A stretch of DNA of 64,000 bases from Paenibacillus xylanivorans (GCF_001280595.1 NZ_LITU01000065.1:93404-157403); one strand, 5' to 3'. Positions 1-9,201 are shown, numbered from the stretch's first letter. Notes: generated from the letters alone by a model not told the origin. Numbers and translations are program-made.

Positions 1-965
1 GAAGAATAACTGCGCAGCACGTAACCTAACAGCTCCCGTTCACGAACGGATAACCCATGACTCTCTGCAAGTAAAGGCAGCAAGTCCTGCGGCATGGCCT
101 GCTCAAGCCTGATGGCAATCTGATCTGGTCCTGAGAGCTGTTGCATGCGGCTGGCATGAAGCACGAGGTAACGACCATCCAAGAGTTGAATACAGACTTT
201 GGAAGGAGAATGATGCACAGGTTCTTGCGCAACCGTCGAATCGGTATCTGTACGAATCTGACGCTGTAGGTGCGAATTGACGGCACGGACGGGGCGTGGC
301 AAAATATCTGGTCCCACATGCTCCAGCAAACGTAATTGCGATAGCCAATATTGAGCGGGAGCGTTCACGGATAAGAGTTCGAAAGCGTCCGATGTGATCA
401 TAATACCTGGTTCCGAGGGACTTCCATTCTTGATCTCGTCCATAAGAGTCAGACTTGTGGATCGTAACATCAATGCAATAGAAGGGGCCCATGCCTGGAT
501 GCTTAGTCGCTCCTCTTCCGTGAATACTGGCTGCCCCGTCTTGCGATATAGGGTTAGATATCCCCAACAGGCGCCGCCACTCACTAGTACGGCCCGAAGT
601 TCATCACCGAAACCTGCTGTTTGAAGAATATGTTCATATCGAGTACTTTGTATAAGATTTTCGCTAATCGATGCATGAAGGATCGCTGTATATTCACCGC
701 TGCGAATCAAATCAGCATACTTATGTATGTCTTCTTCCATGTATTCATTAACGAACAGCCGATCATGAATGGCCTCAATGCCGTCTTCCGTCACGGCACC
801 CGTTGAGAGAAGGGTCTGTGGATCAACCGTTGTGAAGCAATACGCATCATAGGCAACGATGTTCTGGATTTGTTTCAGTACAGCTTCCCGGTAGGTGCGC
901 GAGGTCCATGTTCCTTTTTCGAGAGAAGTAATGAGTCGCTGGTTTCGTTCCATACGTGATGTCAT
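1..965 (-). CDS. LuxR-type transcriptional regulator, C-terminus cut by window edge
   Basis: 321 codons are visible, reading leftward off the window with no stop. The N-terminal two thirds looks like a sensory region, with a GAF-like stretch around residues 120-170 (GGACWGYLTLYR, then an EEERLSIQAWAPSIALML helix). The last visible residues, LSVRERELLGYVLRSY, match the start of a LuxR/FixJ helix-turn-helix, whose usual opening is LTxREx(E/V)L, so the DNA-binding domain is mostly outside the window. The ATG at 965 has AGGAGC at normal spacing; ATG 953 is an alternative. It is divergent from the methyltransferase pair, and the shared intergenic region carries an inverted repeat that it may bind. 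The sensory assignment is by general pattern only. Confidence 0.7.
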   Translation of the reverse strand, partial: MTSRMERNQRLITSLEKGTWTSRTYREAVLKQIQNIVAYDAYCFTTVDPQTLLSTGAVTEDGIEAIHDRLFVNEYMEEDIHKYADLIRSGEYTAILHASISENLIQSTRYEHILQTAGFGDELRAVLVSGGACWGYLTLYRKTGQPVFTEEERLSIQAWAPSIALMLRSTSLTLMDEIKNGSPSEPGIMITSDAFELLSVNAPAQYWLSQLRLLEHVGPDILPRPVRAVNSHLQRQIRTDTDSTVAQEPVHHSPSKVCIQLLDGRYLVLHASRMQQLSGPDQIAIRLEQAMPQDLLPLLAESHGLSVRERELLGYVLRSYS

Positions 966-992
966 ATAGCTTGCTCCTCTCCCTATGCAGAT

Positions 993-1010
993 ATCCCATT
1001 GTTCTGGGAT
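993..1010. promoter_or_regulatory. Inverted repeat ATCCCA-N6-TGGGAT in the divergent promoter region
   Basis: Perfect 6-bp arms around TTGTTC. The right arm touches the -35 of the rightward promoter and the site lies 28 bp upstream of the LuxR-type gene start, so a bound regulator could act on both genes. Which protein binds it is inference. Confidence 0.45.
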
Positions 1011-1037
1011 TGTTCGCTCTGCGTATCCTTCTATAAT
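1010..1037 (+). promoter_or_regulatory. Sigma-A-type promoter for the methyltransferase operon
   Basis: TTGTTC (1010-1015), a 16-bp spacer and a perfect TATAAT (1032-1037). The predicted transcript start is near 1044, about 50 nt before the chosen start codon. Confidence 0.6.
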
Positions 1038-1094
1038 GAAATTAGACAAAGGAAGAGTCAAGTCTAACTTGAATTCATGAGGAGTGTAGTATCG

Positions 1095-1802
1095 ATGGAC
1101 CACAATCAATCATCTATGAGCTGGGATACGGCGGATGAAAACCGTTACGAACAATCGATAGCCCTGAAAATTCCGGGTTATTCTCATATGCATGATCTGA
1201 TGGAGCGGCTGCTTGCCGCTTCTATAACAGATAACAACGAAGCTAAAATACTTATTGTCGGAGCCGGGGGAGGTAAAGAAATGGCTCTGCTTGGGACGCG
1301 ACATGTGGGATGGACGTTTACTGGAGTAGATCCATCCCAGCGGATGCTTCAGTTAGCAGAAAGAAGAGTCCAAGAAGCGGGTATCAACGCCAGAGTGCAA
1401 CTTAAATCCATGACGGTTGAAGCGTTGCCGGAAGAGGGTGTATACGACGGGGCGACAAGCATGCTAATGCTGCATTTTATTCAGGGGATGGAGTCCAAAA
1501 GAAGATTCCTGTCCAACCTTGCAACCAGACTCAAACCTGGAGCACCACTCATTATTGCAGCAGTGAATGCCGATCTTCGTTCGCCTGTATATTCAACCAT
1601 GATGCAAGCCTGGCAGGATCACATGTTAAGTAACAGTGTCCAGCCTGAAGAATGGGAGCGGTTTGCAGCTTCCCTTGGCCGAGAGTCGGACCCCATCTCA
1701 TCTGAACTGATGATAGAGCTTTTGGCAGAATGCGGCTTCTCGCACATTACACGTTATTTCGGAGCATTCTGGGTGGAGGGATATTATGCGAAACGAATCT
1801 AA
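1095..1802 (+). CDS. Class I SAM-dependent methyltransferase
   Basis: A 235-residue protein with a Rossmann-type methyltransferase core. Motif I is KILIVGAGGGKEMALLG near residues 51-67, followed by an acidic loop (TGVDPSQRMLQLAERR) that would hold the SAM ribose, and a motif-IV-like YDGATSMLMLHF. The substrate cannot be told. I chose ATG 1095 because AGGAG lies 10 nt upstream; an in-frame ATG at 1077 overlaps that ribosome binding site. The stop overlaps the next gene by 17 nt, so the two are translationally coupled and probably act in one pathway. The stronger alternative functions (small-molecule versus protein methylation) cannot be separated from sequence alone. Confidence 0.8.
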   Translation: MDHNQSSMSWDTADENRYEQSIALKIPGYSHMHDLMERLLAASITDNNEAKILIVGAGGGKEMALLGTRHVGWTFTGVDPSQRMLQLAERRVQEAGINARVQLKSMTVEALPEEGVYDGATSMLMLHFIQGMESKRRFLSNLATRLKPGAPLIIAAVNADLRSPVYSTMMQAWQDHMLSNSVQPEEWERFAASLGRESDPISSELMIELLAECGFSHITRYFGAFWVEGYYAKRI

Positions 1803-2883
1803 AGTGGAGTCTGCGAAAGACCAGATTTGGGTTGTTGGTGGATATGGTCAAGTGGGGCAAATGATATGTACGCAACTGGCACGCTCGTTTCCAGGCAAGG
1901 TATGGGCGGCAGGTACGCGGATGAACCGGGCTGAAGAATTCAGCCGATCCACAGAAGGTATAGTTCAGCCGCTTCAATTGGATGTACGAAAAACGATTGA
2001 TCCTGTTCTGCTTCATTCCGTCAAGTTGGTGATCATGTGTGTGGACCAGACGGATACCCGATTTGTCGAGGCTTGTGCGAAAGCAGGGACAGATTATATC
2101 GATATTTCGGCCAATTATGATTTCCTGGGTCAGGTCGAACAGTTGCATTCCAAAATGCAGCGTTCCAAAGCAACAGCCATGCTCAGTGTGGGACTGTCGC
2201 CTGGTGTGACCAATTTGCTTGTACGTGAAGCGGGTGCTCATATGGAACAAGTGGACGAAGCAGACATTACCGTTATGCTGGGACTGGGTGAGAAACACGG
2301 GAAAGCCGCAGTAGAGTGGACTGTGGATCAGATGAATGCTACCTATCAGGTCATGAAAAAGGGTGAACCAGCCGAAGTACAAAGTTTTCACGATGGTAAA
2401 TGGATTGATTTTGGCGCAGACCTGGGTCGCAGGAAAGCGTATCGGTTTAACTTTTCGGATCAGCATGTCGTTGCTCGTACACTTCGTATTCCGACGGTGT
2501 CCACCAGATTATGTCTCGATTCCCGTTGGATAACCAGATCCATGGCGATCTCGAAACGTATGGGACTGTTCACACTGCTGCGTATTCCCTCCCTTCGAAA
2601 CGGTACCGTCAAGGCATTTGGGGTTATTCCCGGAGGGGAGCCGATGTTTGCAGTTAAGGTAGATGCGGTAGGTTGGAAAAAGGGCAAGCCAATCCATGTC
2701 GAACAGCTGCTGGTTGGCGAGCGTGAAGCAGATGCAACAGCAGCCGTTGCTGCGGCAGTAGCAGAGCGAATGTATCGGACGGAACTGCCGCATGGTGTTT
2801 TCCACATCGAACAGTGCCTGTCTTTGCAGAACATTCAGGAAGCACTTCGTGTCCCATTGAAAGTAACAACGAAGATCACGTAA
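1786..2883 (+). CDS. Saccharopine dehydrogenase-like NAD(P)-binding oxidoreductase
   Basis: 365 residues. Residues 14-24 form a glycine-rich dinucleotide fold (IWVVGGYGQVG), followed by the usual strand-helix pattern and a segment VKLVIMCVDQTDTRFVEACAKAGTDYIDIS, typical of the saccharopine dehydrogenase NADP-binding family. The C-terminal half is the less conserved catalytic/dimer region. A GGAGGG ribosome binding site lies inside the end of the methyltransferase gene. The family includes true saccharopine reductases, opine-type enzymes and many unassigned oxidoreductases. The coupling to a methyltransferase suggests a small-molecule pathway, but I see no lysine-biosynthesis partner or nicotianamine-synthase-like gene here. 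Confidence 0.75.
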   Translation: MRNESKVESAKDQIWVVGGYGQVGQMICTQLARSFPGKVWAAGTRMNRAEEFSRSTEGIVQPLQLDVRKTIDPVLLHSVKLVIMCVDQTDTRFVEACAKAGTDYIDISANYDFLGQVEQLHSKMQRSKATAMLSVGLSPGVTNLLVREAGAHMEQVDEADITVMLGLGEKHGKAAVEWTVDQMNATYQVMKKGEPAEVQSFHDGKWIDFGADLGRRKAYRFNFSDQHVVARTLRIPTVSTRLCLDSRWITRSMAISKRMGLFTLLRIPSLRNGTVKAFGVIPGGEPMFAVKVDAVGWKKGKPIHVEQLLVGEREADATAAVAAAVAERMYRTELPHGVFHIEQCLSLQNIQEALRVPLKVTTKIT

Positions 2884-2972
2884 ATCATATATGTTCTTGG
2901 ATCATTTTTTTGCTAAGGCTCTCCGATCTGCTATGATGGAACAAATAATTATGGCTAGAACGGAGGGAGATC

Positions 2973-3266
2973 ATGAACTGCATAGCTGTATTGCCCTACT
3001 ACAAAGTACAGAGAGAAGTGAAAGGTCTCGCACAGGAAATACTGCAGAGTGATCGGTCCATGATCCTGTATTCGGACAAGATTGTAACGAAATACCGCCA
3101 GTTTAATATTACGGAAGTGTTCGACATGTCTTTTCGGAGGATGGGCAATGAAGGTGGATTTTTCTATCTCCATACGAGCACTGGAGTCTACCCTTATATG
3201 GTCAACATAGATCCCAAGCCTTTTATCCAAACGTTCAGAACAATGACAACTCAAAAATTAACTTAA
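2973..3266 (+). CDS. Small conserved-looking protein of unknown function
   Basis: 97 residues, soluble, no signal peptide and no membrane helix. The pattern of short beta strands (SMILYSDKIVTKYRQFNITEVFDMSFRR, then GGFFYLHTSTGVYPYMV) resembles small pleckstrin-homology-like beta proteins found in Bacillales, but I cannot name a family with confidence. The start has a GGAGGGAG ribosome binding site. It ends just before the MerR-type promoter of the next gene and about 90 nt after the dehydrogenase, so it may be a single-gene unit or a tail of the upstream operon. Confidence 0.6.
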   Translation: MNCIAVLPYYKVQREVKGLAQEILQSDRSMILYSDKIVTKYRQFNITEVFDMSFRRMGNEGGFFYLHTSTGVYPYMVNIDPKPFIQTFRTMTTQKLT

Positions 3267-3274
3267 CCTCGACC

Positions 3275-3305
3275 TTGACCTTGACGTTACGTAAAGGCTT
3301 ATCCT
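3275..3305 (+). promoter_or_regulatory. MerR-type promoter with 19-bp spacer and dyad operator
   Basis: TTGACC (3275-3280), exactly 19 bp, then TATCCT (3300-3305). The spacer holds an imperfect dyad, CCTTGACGTTACGTAAAGG, centred between the two elements. Over-long 19-bp spacers with a central dyad are the hallmark of promoters untwisted by MerR-family activators. No MerR gene is in the window. Confidence 0.6.
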
Positions 3306-3352
3306 CTGATTTGGAAGTAAGACAATCCAAATCTAGAGGAGTTGTGAAACGA

Positions 3353-4645
3353 ATGAGTATGTTAATCCAGCAAGCCAAAATCTTAACTATGAAAGACAAC
3401 GAATCCCCCTTCACGGGGGATATTCGCATTGTAGGCGACCGCATCGCAGAGATTGCTTCCCACATTCAGGCTCAACCGGATGATGATATCATAGACGGTA
3501 AACACAAATTGGCAATGCCGGGCTTGATCAATGCTCATCAGCATACACCGATGAGTCTGTTACGAGGATTTTCCGATGATCTGAAGCTCATGGACTGGCT
3601 TGACCGTAAGATGCTGCCCGCTGAAGCGCGGATGACTCCTGAAGATATATACTGGGGAGCGCAATTATCCATCGCCGAGATGATCCGTTCAGGAACTACA
3701 GCTTACGCTGATATGTACATTCATATGAATGAAATCGCAGAAGCGGTAACGGAAACTGGTATTCGGGCATCACTCACACGCGGAATGGTGTTCGTAGAGG
3801 ATGATGGAGGACGCAGATTACAGGAAGCGGTGGATTTGGTTCAACGTTGGTCTGGCAAGGCAGAGGGCCGAATTACGACGATGTATGGCCCGCATTCTCC
3901 CTATACTTGCCCAGTAGAACCTTTGCGGGAAGTGATCACGATGGCGGAGCAGGAGAACGTACCCATCCACATTCATCTGGCTGAGACCAAAGAAGAAGTT
4001 GTGAAAATTCGTGATCGTTATGACATGACTCCTACCGAATATTTGCAAGAGGCGGGCATGTTCGAACGTGCACACGTATTGCTCGCCCATGGGGTACACC
4101 TGAATCGCAGAGATATTGGCAGATTGAAAGGAATGCGTGGTGGAGTAGCACACAATCCGGTAAGCAATCTGAAGCTGGGCTGCGGAATCGCTCCGATTAC
4201 CGAGATGATTGCACAGGGAATTAACATGGGTCTTGGAACCGATGGAGCGGGAAGTGCGACAACCGTCGATATGTTTGAAGAGATCAAGGCTGCGACCTGG
4301 CTGCAGAAGCTGGATTATGGTGATCCCACCCGGTTGCCGGCAAAAGCAATTCTCCGAATGGCTACCCGCGGAAGTGCAGAGCTCCTAAATATTCAGCACG
4401 ATGTAGGGGTTCTGGAAGTTGGGCGCAAGGCCGACCTGATTCTGATTGATTTGAAGAAACCCCATTTGCAGCCTGTTCACGAGCTGGAATCATTGCTTGC
4501 TTACAGCGTGAATGGTGCTGATGTAGATACCACGATTGTGAATGGCCGTGTGCTGATGAGAGGCAGGCAGCTGTTAACGATTAATGAGGAGGAACTTTTC
4601 CGTCAGGTAGAGATTCGGGCGAAGCGTATTGTTGAAGCGATTTAA
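3353..4645 (+). CDS. mtaD: Amidohydrolase, 5-methylthioadenosine/S-adenosylhomocysteine deaminase type
   Basis: 430 residues of the metal-dependent amidohydrolase superfamily. Visible metal and catalytic motifs in order are NAHQHTPMSL (HxH), a long loop with DWLDRKMLP typical of the MTA/SAH deaminase and AtzA/TrzA group, HIHLAETKEEV, LLAHGVHLN and GLGTDGAGS. Family members deaminate adenosine-type nucleosides; the closest reading is MTA/SAH deaminase, though guanine or other aminohydrolase activity is possible. I placed the start at ATG 3353 because AGAGGAG lies 11 nt upstream and any earlier in-frame start would translate the promoter. It is followed by an intrinsic terminator, so it is monocistronic. 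Regulation is probably by a MerR-type protein encoded elsewhere. Confidence 0.8.
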   Translation: MSMLIQQAKILTMKDNESPFTGDIRIVGDRIAEIASHIQAQPDDDIIDGKHKLAMPGLINAHQHTPMSLLRGFSDDLKLMDWLDRKMLPAEARMTPEDIYWGAQLSIAEMIRSGTTAYADMYIHMNEIAEAVTETGIRASLTRGMVFVEDDGGRRLQEAVDLVQRWSGKAEGRITTMYGPHSPYTCPVEPLREVITMAEQENVPIHIHLAETKEEVVKIRDRYDMTPTEYLQEAGMFERAHVLLAHGVHLNRRDIGRLKGMRGGVAHNPVSNLKLGCGIAPITEMIAQGINMGLGTDGAGSATTVDMFEEIKAATWLQKLDYGDPTRLPAKAILRMATRGSAELLNIQHDVGVLEVGRKADLILIDLKKPHLQPVHELESLLAYSVNGADVDTTIVNGRVLMRGRQLLTINEEELFRQVEIRAKRIVEAI

Positions 4646-4961
4646 TGAAAAAGCCGGACAGATCTGTATGCAGTCCAAGCAGAGGGTTTAAACCAATAAG
4701 TATTTCTTTAAACGATGAACGTTTTCGAGCAAACTAAAACAAACGGAGTCCTGAGCATAAAGGGCTCTGTTTTGCTTTATATATTGATTTTTGACACCGC
4801 AATTACTTGATAGTAGTCACTTCAAATAATTTCAGGTGTATTTTTTTGGCAGGCAGACGCGGATTGTCCAGTTCATTATCAGTTCACACAAATTTGTTAG
4901 AATGTGAAAAGTAAATCAAACAAATAGATAGAGTGTATGACTTGGAGAGGAAGAGATCAAG
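4646..4961. other. Intergenic region before the MacB-like operon
   Basis: 316 nt. It holds the terminator of the amidohydrolase gene (4744-4775) and, farther right, a possible weak promoter TTATCA (4876-4881), 16 bp, TAGAAT (4898-4903). No further gene or clear operator is visible. Confidence 0.5.
4744..4775 (+). terminator. Intrinsic terminator after the amidohydrolase gene
   Basis: Stem CGGAGTCC / GGGCTCTG (two G-U pairs) with a 10-nt loop, followed by a T-rich tail. Confidence 0.6.
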
Positions 4962-6926
4962 ATGACCATATTAGAAGTTAAACATGTGAAGAAATCATAT
5001 ACGTTGTATGGTAAGGAAAAGGTTCCCGTGCTCCATGATGTGAATTTGAGCTTTGAGACAGGAGAATTCGTCTCGATCCTTGGTGAATCGGGTTGCGGAA
5101 AGTCGACCCTTATGAATATTATTGGTGGGATGGACTCCGATTTTGAAGGGGATATTCTCGTTCGTGGAAAGAACTTAAGTGCGATGACTGAGAAGGAAAT
5201 GGACGATTATCGGAAGAATAATATTGGCTTTGTGTTCCAAAATTTCAATCTGATCCCGCATCTATCTGTGCTGGAAAATGTTACGATCGCTATGCAAATG
5301 ACGGATACAAGTGAGAAGGAACGAAATAAGCGCGCTATAGATATTTTGACCGAGGTAGGGCTGAAAAATCATCTGAATAAACGGCCCAACCAGCTGTCGG
5401 GTGGACAGAAACAAAGAGTCTCTATTGCCCGCGCATTATCAAACAATCCAGACATTATTTTGGCCGATGAGCCGACGGGTGCTCTGGATAAGGAAAACGG
5501 AGATCAAATCCTGGCTTTGCTGGACAGTATTGCCCAAAAAGGGATGCTGGTGATTGCCGTAACTCACTCGCAGAAAGTAGCTGATTCCGGTACACGTATT
5601 GTGAAGGTAGAGGAGGGACGAATTAAGGATGATATTCATTTAAAAGATCGTTCCTTGACGTCCTATGAGGGTAGTGATGAGACTTCCAGAAACCTGGGTT
5701 TACTTGCTTCTTTCAAGATGGCACTCCAAAATATGAAACTCAACGGCAAGCGCAATGTACTGGTAGCATTGGGGGGATCGATAGGTATTTTAAGCGTACT
5801 CCTGATGCTCTCTCTAGGAAATGGAATTACGAGTTATATGAATAACGAAATTAATGCAAGTATGGATCCACTACTCGTGGACATCACTAAACCGAGTGAA
5901 GAAGCAAGTGACCTGCGCGGACCGGAAGCTCTGATGACAACAGGACAGCCATTTACAGATGCTGATATTGAAACCATTCGTAATCTTCCGAATGTGGATC
6001 ATGTGGAGACGATTACCTCCGTGGATGGAAAATCGACTCTGGTGTATGAAGAACAGTCGGAGGGACTCACTCAGTTAACGACCTTTACAGATGCTTTTGA
6101 TAAAGAAACGATTACGGCAGGAACTTTTCCAGAAGGCAATCAAATCCTATTGCCGTTGAAAACGGCGAATAAATTAAGTGGAAATGATCAACCTGATTCT
6201 ATGATAGGCAAATCCATCCATCTATATATTAATGAAATGGATGCTAACCACAAACCAATCATCTTAGAAAAAGAAGTTACGATCTCAGGTGTGTATGAAG
6301 CGACGGGTCAACAAACTCCGATGCAGCAGACTCCGGGGTATCTTCCTTTACAAACGCTAGAACAGATGTACACTGATAATGGAATGACCATTGGCCCGAT
6401 TCAAGTTAATGCTTATGCAACCGATATGAAATATGTGAATGATATTAATGCCGCAGCTGTGGATGCAGGTTTCTCGGGCTCCCAAACGGCGAAGATCATG
6501 GAGCGTATCACGACCTATGTAAACATGGCTACGATCGTTCTGGCTGGCATTGCCGGAATTTCATTAATCGTATCAGGGATTATGATATTGGTGGTGCTGT
6601 ACATTAGTGTAGTAGAACGGACGAAGGAAATCGGAATTCTTCGAGCGATTGGAGCAAGGAAAAAGGATATTAAGCGAATATTCTTTTCCGAATCTGCCTT
6701 ATTAGGTATATTCAGTGGTGTTATTGCCGTTATCCTTGCAGCGATAATTAGCTATGTGCTAAACATTTTCCTGGACAATGCTTTTGGGGCAAAATTGATT
6801 AATCTATCTGGATATTATATCGTGTTTGGCATCGCTGTAAGTACACTAATCAGTATCATTGCGGGTTTGATGCCTTCATCCAAAGCTGCCAAACTGGATC
6901 CAATGGAGTCCTTACGATATGAATAA
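4962..6926 (+). CDS. MacB-like ABC transporter, ATPase and permease fused
   Basis: 654 residues. The N-terminal ATPase (about 1-230) has Walker [10 protein letters not shown], signature LSGGQKQR and Walker [14 protein letters not shown] first membrane helix near 270-290 ([13 protein letters not shown]) is followed by a large extracytoplasmic domain (about 295-515), then three C-terminal helices of the FtsX/MacB permease type with the conserved [16 protein letters not shown] loop. MacB-type transporters act as mechanotransmitters that export peptides, toxins or lipids rather than as classical importers. The response regulator and kinase that follow in the same operon suggest its expression answers to an envelope or antimicrobial stress. 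The substrate is unknown. Confidence 0.88.
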   Translation: MTILEVKHVKKSYTLYGKEKVPVLHDVNLSFETGEFVSILGESGCGKSTLMNIIGGMDSDFEGDILVRGKNLSAMTEKEMDDYRKNNIGFVFQNFNLIPHLSVLENVTIAMQMTDTSEKERNKRAIDILTEVGLKNHLNKRPNQLSGGQKQRVSIARALSNNPDIILADEPTGALDKENGDQILALLDSIAQKGMLVIAVTHSQKVADSGTRIVKVEEGRIKDDIHLKDRSLTSYEGSDETSRNLGLLASFKMALQNMKLNGKRNVLVALGGSIGILSVLLMLSLGNGITSYMNNEINASMDPLLVDITKPSEEASDLRGPEALMTTGQPFTDADIETIRNLPNVDHVETITSVDGKSTLVYEEQSEGLTQLTTFTDAFDKETITAGTFPEGNQILLPLKTANKLSGNDQPDSMIGKSIHLYINEMDANHKPIILEKEVTISGVYEATGQQTPMQQTPGYLPLQTLEQMYTDNGMTIGPIQVNAYATDMKYVNDINAAAVDAGFSGSQTAKIMERITTYVNMATIVLAGIAGISLIVSGIMILVVLYISVVERTKEIGILRAIGARKKDIKRIFFSESALLGIFSGVIAVILAAIISYVLNIFLDNAFGAKLINLSGYYIVFGIAVSTLISIIAGLMPSSKAAKLDPMESLRYE

Positions 6927-6954
6927 ATAAGATTATTGAAAGGATAATAGATGA

Positions 6955-7623
6955 ATGAACACGATTCTTGTGGTTGATGATGATTCCCATATCCGCAAAT
7001 TAATTCGTATATACCTTGAAACCAATCAGTTTTCCGTAGTGGAAGCGCCGGACGGACAAGAAGCGCTGAACATCTTGTCTCATACGAAAATTGATTTGGC
7101 GATTGTTGATGTGATGATGCCACGTGTAGACGGTATTGAACTGACCGAAGATATTCGATCTTATATGGATATTCCAATTCTGATGGTGACTGCCAAAGGA
7201 GAATCCAAGGATAAAGTCAAAGGATTTAATGCAGGGTCAGACGATTATTTAGTAAAACCTTTTGATCCTGTAGAGTTAATCTTGCGTGTCAAATCTTTAA
7301 TGAAGAGATACAACAAGGTATCATCAAATGTAATTCATATAGGCGGTGCAACGATTAATCTGAGCAATTTGACAGTCGTTGCAGGAGCGCATACAGTTGA
7401 ATTGAAAAAGAAGGAATGTGAATTGTTGTTTGCTTTGGCGAGTTTGCCAGGGCAAATATTCACACGTACACAGCTTATAGAAGATATATGGGGACTCGAT
7501 TATGAAGGTGATGAACGTACTGTTGATGTGCATATTAAAAGGTTAAGAGAACGGCTTGAACCAATCCCGGAACTGATTATTTCGACAATCAGAGGACTAG
7601 GATATCGTCTGGAGCTTGTATGA
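6955..7623 (+). CDS. OmpR/PhoB-family response regulator
   Basis: 222 residues: receiver domain (acidic pocket VVDDD, phospho-acceptor Asp in LAIVDVMMPRVDG, conserved VTAKGE and KPFDP) and a C-terminal winged helix ending STIRGLGYRLELV. ATG 6955 is preferred over the out-of-frame ATG at 6951; GAAAGGAT lies 10 nt upstream. It follows the MacB-like gene by 28 nt and overlaps the kinase by 4 nt (ATGA), so all three are co-transcribed. It probably autoregulates this operon. Confidence 0.92.
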   Translation: MNTILVVDDDSHIRKLIRIYLETNQFSVVEAPDGQEALNILSHTKIDLAIVDVMMPRVDGIELTEDIRSYMDIPILMVTAKGESKDKVKGFNAGSDDYLVKPFDPVELILRVKSLMKRYNKVSSNVIHIGGATINLSNLTVVAGAHTVELKKKECELLFALASLPGQIFTRTQLIEDIWGLDYEGDERTVDVHIKRLRERLEPIPELIISTIRGLGYRLELV

Positions 7624-8957
7624 AAATAGTGAGTAAAAGCCTGCGCCTACGAATCGTAGCTACATTTATTGGTATTGTGATTGTCAGTTTGATTCTCTCC
7701 TTTATACTAAACATGCGACCTCAGGAAAAGACACCGAATCATACCATGGTTACCATTGCCGAAGATATCGCTTCGATGATAAACCTGATCGATGATCCGG
7801 AAAAGGTGAAAACTGGATTGAATCTCTTTGCGCGATATGGCTTGAACATAAATGCTGTGAATGAACAAAGTGAAGTGCTTGCTTCCTTTCCAGCAGATAA
7901 AGTTCATGAATTATTTGATGAAAATACCACGGAAGCGTTTATTCTTTCCAATAAAGATGAAACAGCGTTCGTTGGTGTTCCCAGGATGAAAGATGAGAAA
8001 GATGCGCTCCTTATCAAAATTAATTTTTCATCGATTTTTCATAATGTGAAACGTACACTATTTATATCGCTACTAACTGTCCTGGTTATAGGAAGCTTAT
8101 TAATCATGTTTATGTCTGGGTACATTGTGAGACCTATCAAAAGACTAACGGCTGCAGCTAAGAAAATGGCATCAGGCGATCTAACTGTACGGTTGAAACA
8201 TCATAATCAGGATGAGTTTGGTGAGCTGATGGAGAGCTTTAATCATATGGCCAGTGAGTTGCAAAAAATAGACTCCATTCGTGATGATTTTGTCAGTAAC
8301 GTCTCACATGAAATGCAGTCTCCTCTTACATCCATTAGAGGTTTTACTAGAGCGCTGCAAGATGGCGTCATCCCGTTGGAAGAGCAGAAAGAGCATCTGG
8401 ATATCATATATGAGGAAACATTACGCTTGTCCAGGCTTAGTGATAATTTACTCCGGCTAGCCTCACTTGATTCGGAGCACCATCCGTTTAATCTCACCAC
8501 ATTCCAATTAGATGAACAATTAAGAAGAACGATCGTATTAGCGGAACCCCAGTGGGCGCGCAAAAATATCAAGATTGAATTGGATTTATTGCCTTGCGAA
8601 ATCACGGTTGATAAAGATCTGTTTGAGCAGGTCTGGCAAAATTTAATCAACAACGCTATAAAATATACGGGTTCTGATGGTAGCATCCATGTTGAAATCG
8701 AGATGTCTACTTCATTCGTGAAGGTAACGATTAGAGACTCAGGACAAGGAATACCGGAGGAAGCCCTTCCGTATATCTTTGATCGATTTTATATGGTGGA
8801 CAAAGCGCGAAGCAGCGCTCTTAAAGGGAATGGATTAGGGCTTTCCATCGTGATTAAAATATTGAAATTGCATGATTGTACAATTGATGTGGAGAGTAGG
8901 GTTGGAGAAGGAACGCAGTTTATGGTTACAATTCCCAGACCGTTTGCTACATCTTAA
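7620..8957 (+). CDS. Sensor histidine kinase partnered with the upstream regulator
   Basis: 445 residues. Helix 1 at about 13-30 and helix 2 at about 142-163 enclose a roughly 110-residue extracytoplasmic sensor. HAMP (RPIKRLTAAAKKMASGDL) leads to a dimerisation domain with the phospho-His in SHEMQSPLTSIRGF, and an ATPase domain with N (LINNAIKYTG), DSGQGIPEEA and GLGLSIV boxes. The usual SHELRTPL is here SHEMQSPL, a mild variation. Members of this group sense envelope stress or small ligands; the signal is unknown. A long hairpin closes the operon. Confidence 0.9.
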   Translation: MKIVSKSLRLRIVATFIGIVIVSLILSFILNMRPQEKTPNHTMVTIAEDIASMINLIDDPEKVKTGLNLFARYGLNINAVNEQSEVLASFPADKVHELFDENTTEAFILSNKDETAFVGVPRMKDEKDALLIKINFSSIFHNVKRTLFISLLTVLVIGSLLIMFMSGYIVRPIKRLTAAAKKMASGDLTVRLKHHNQDEFGELMESFNHMASELQKIDSIRDDFVSNVSHEMQSPLTSIRGFTRALQDGVIPLEEQKEHLDIIYEETLRLSRLSDNLLRLASLDSEHHPFNLTTFQLDEQLRRTIVLAEPQWARKNIKIELDLLPCEITVDKDLFEQVWQNLINNAIKYTGSDGSIHVEIEMSTSFVKVTIRDSGQGIPEEALPYIFDRFYMVDKARSSALKGNGLGLSIVIKILKLHDCTIDVESRVGEGTQFMVTIPRPFATS

Positions 8958-8963
8958 ATAAGC

Positions 8964-9036
8964 CCAAAAAGCAATATTTAAGCAACCATGGTCCTTATGA
9001 ATACTGGACTCAGGTTGCCTAAATATTGCTTTTTGG
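8964..9036 (+). terminator. Unusually long terminator hairpin
   Basis: Inverted repeat with 24-bp arms (8964-8987 and 9013-9036), 23 of 24 positions complementary, enclosing a 25-nt loop. The A5 and T5 runs are built into the base of the stem, as in bidirectional terminators. It begins 7 nt after the kinase stop codon. Confidence 0.75.
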
Positions 9037-9068
9037 TGAGTGCTGCGGGACAAATTGTATATATTGTT

Positions 9069-9097
9069 TTGTTAAGCGATAGATCATTTGATAATAT
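9069..9097 (+). promoter_or_regulatory. Promoter for the UbiD-type gene
   Basis: TTGTTA (9069-9074), 17 bp, TAATAT (9092-9097). This implies a leader of about 100 nt, in which I see no structured RNA. Confidence 0.45.
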
Positions 9098-9201
9098 AGA
9101 AGAGACGCGAGCATCAATCATTTTTATTCAATCCGCTATTCTTCACACCTATGTGAATATATGAACATAATAATTGATTATACAAAGAATGGAGCCATCC
9201 A

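Noticed and set aside
1747..2466. 239-codon frame on the minus strand
   Set aside because: Shadow of the saccharopine-dehydrogenase-like gene; no ribosome binding site, Cys/His-rich composition typical of antisense frames.
1786..2883. Opine-type metallophore dehydrogenase
   Set aside because: No nicotianamine-synthase-like gene, no metallophore exporter or importer nearby; the family is too broad for that call.
3275..3352. N-terminal extension of the amidohydrolase
   Set aside because: It would translate the promoter itself; ATG 3353 has a good ribosome binding site.
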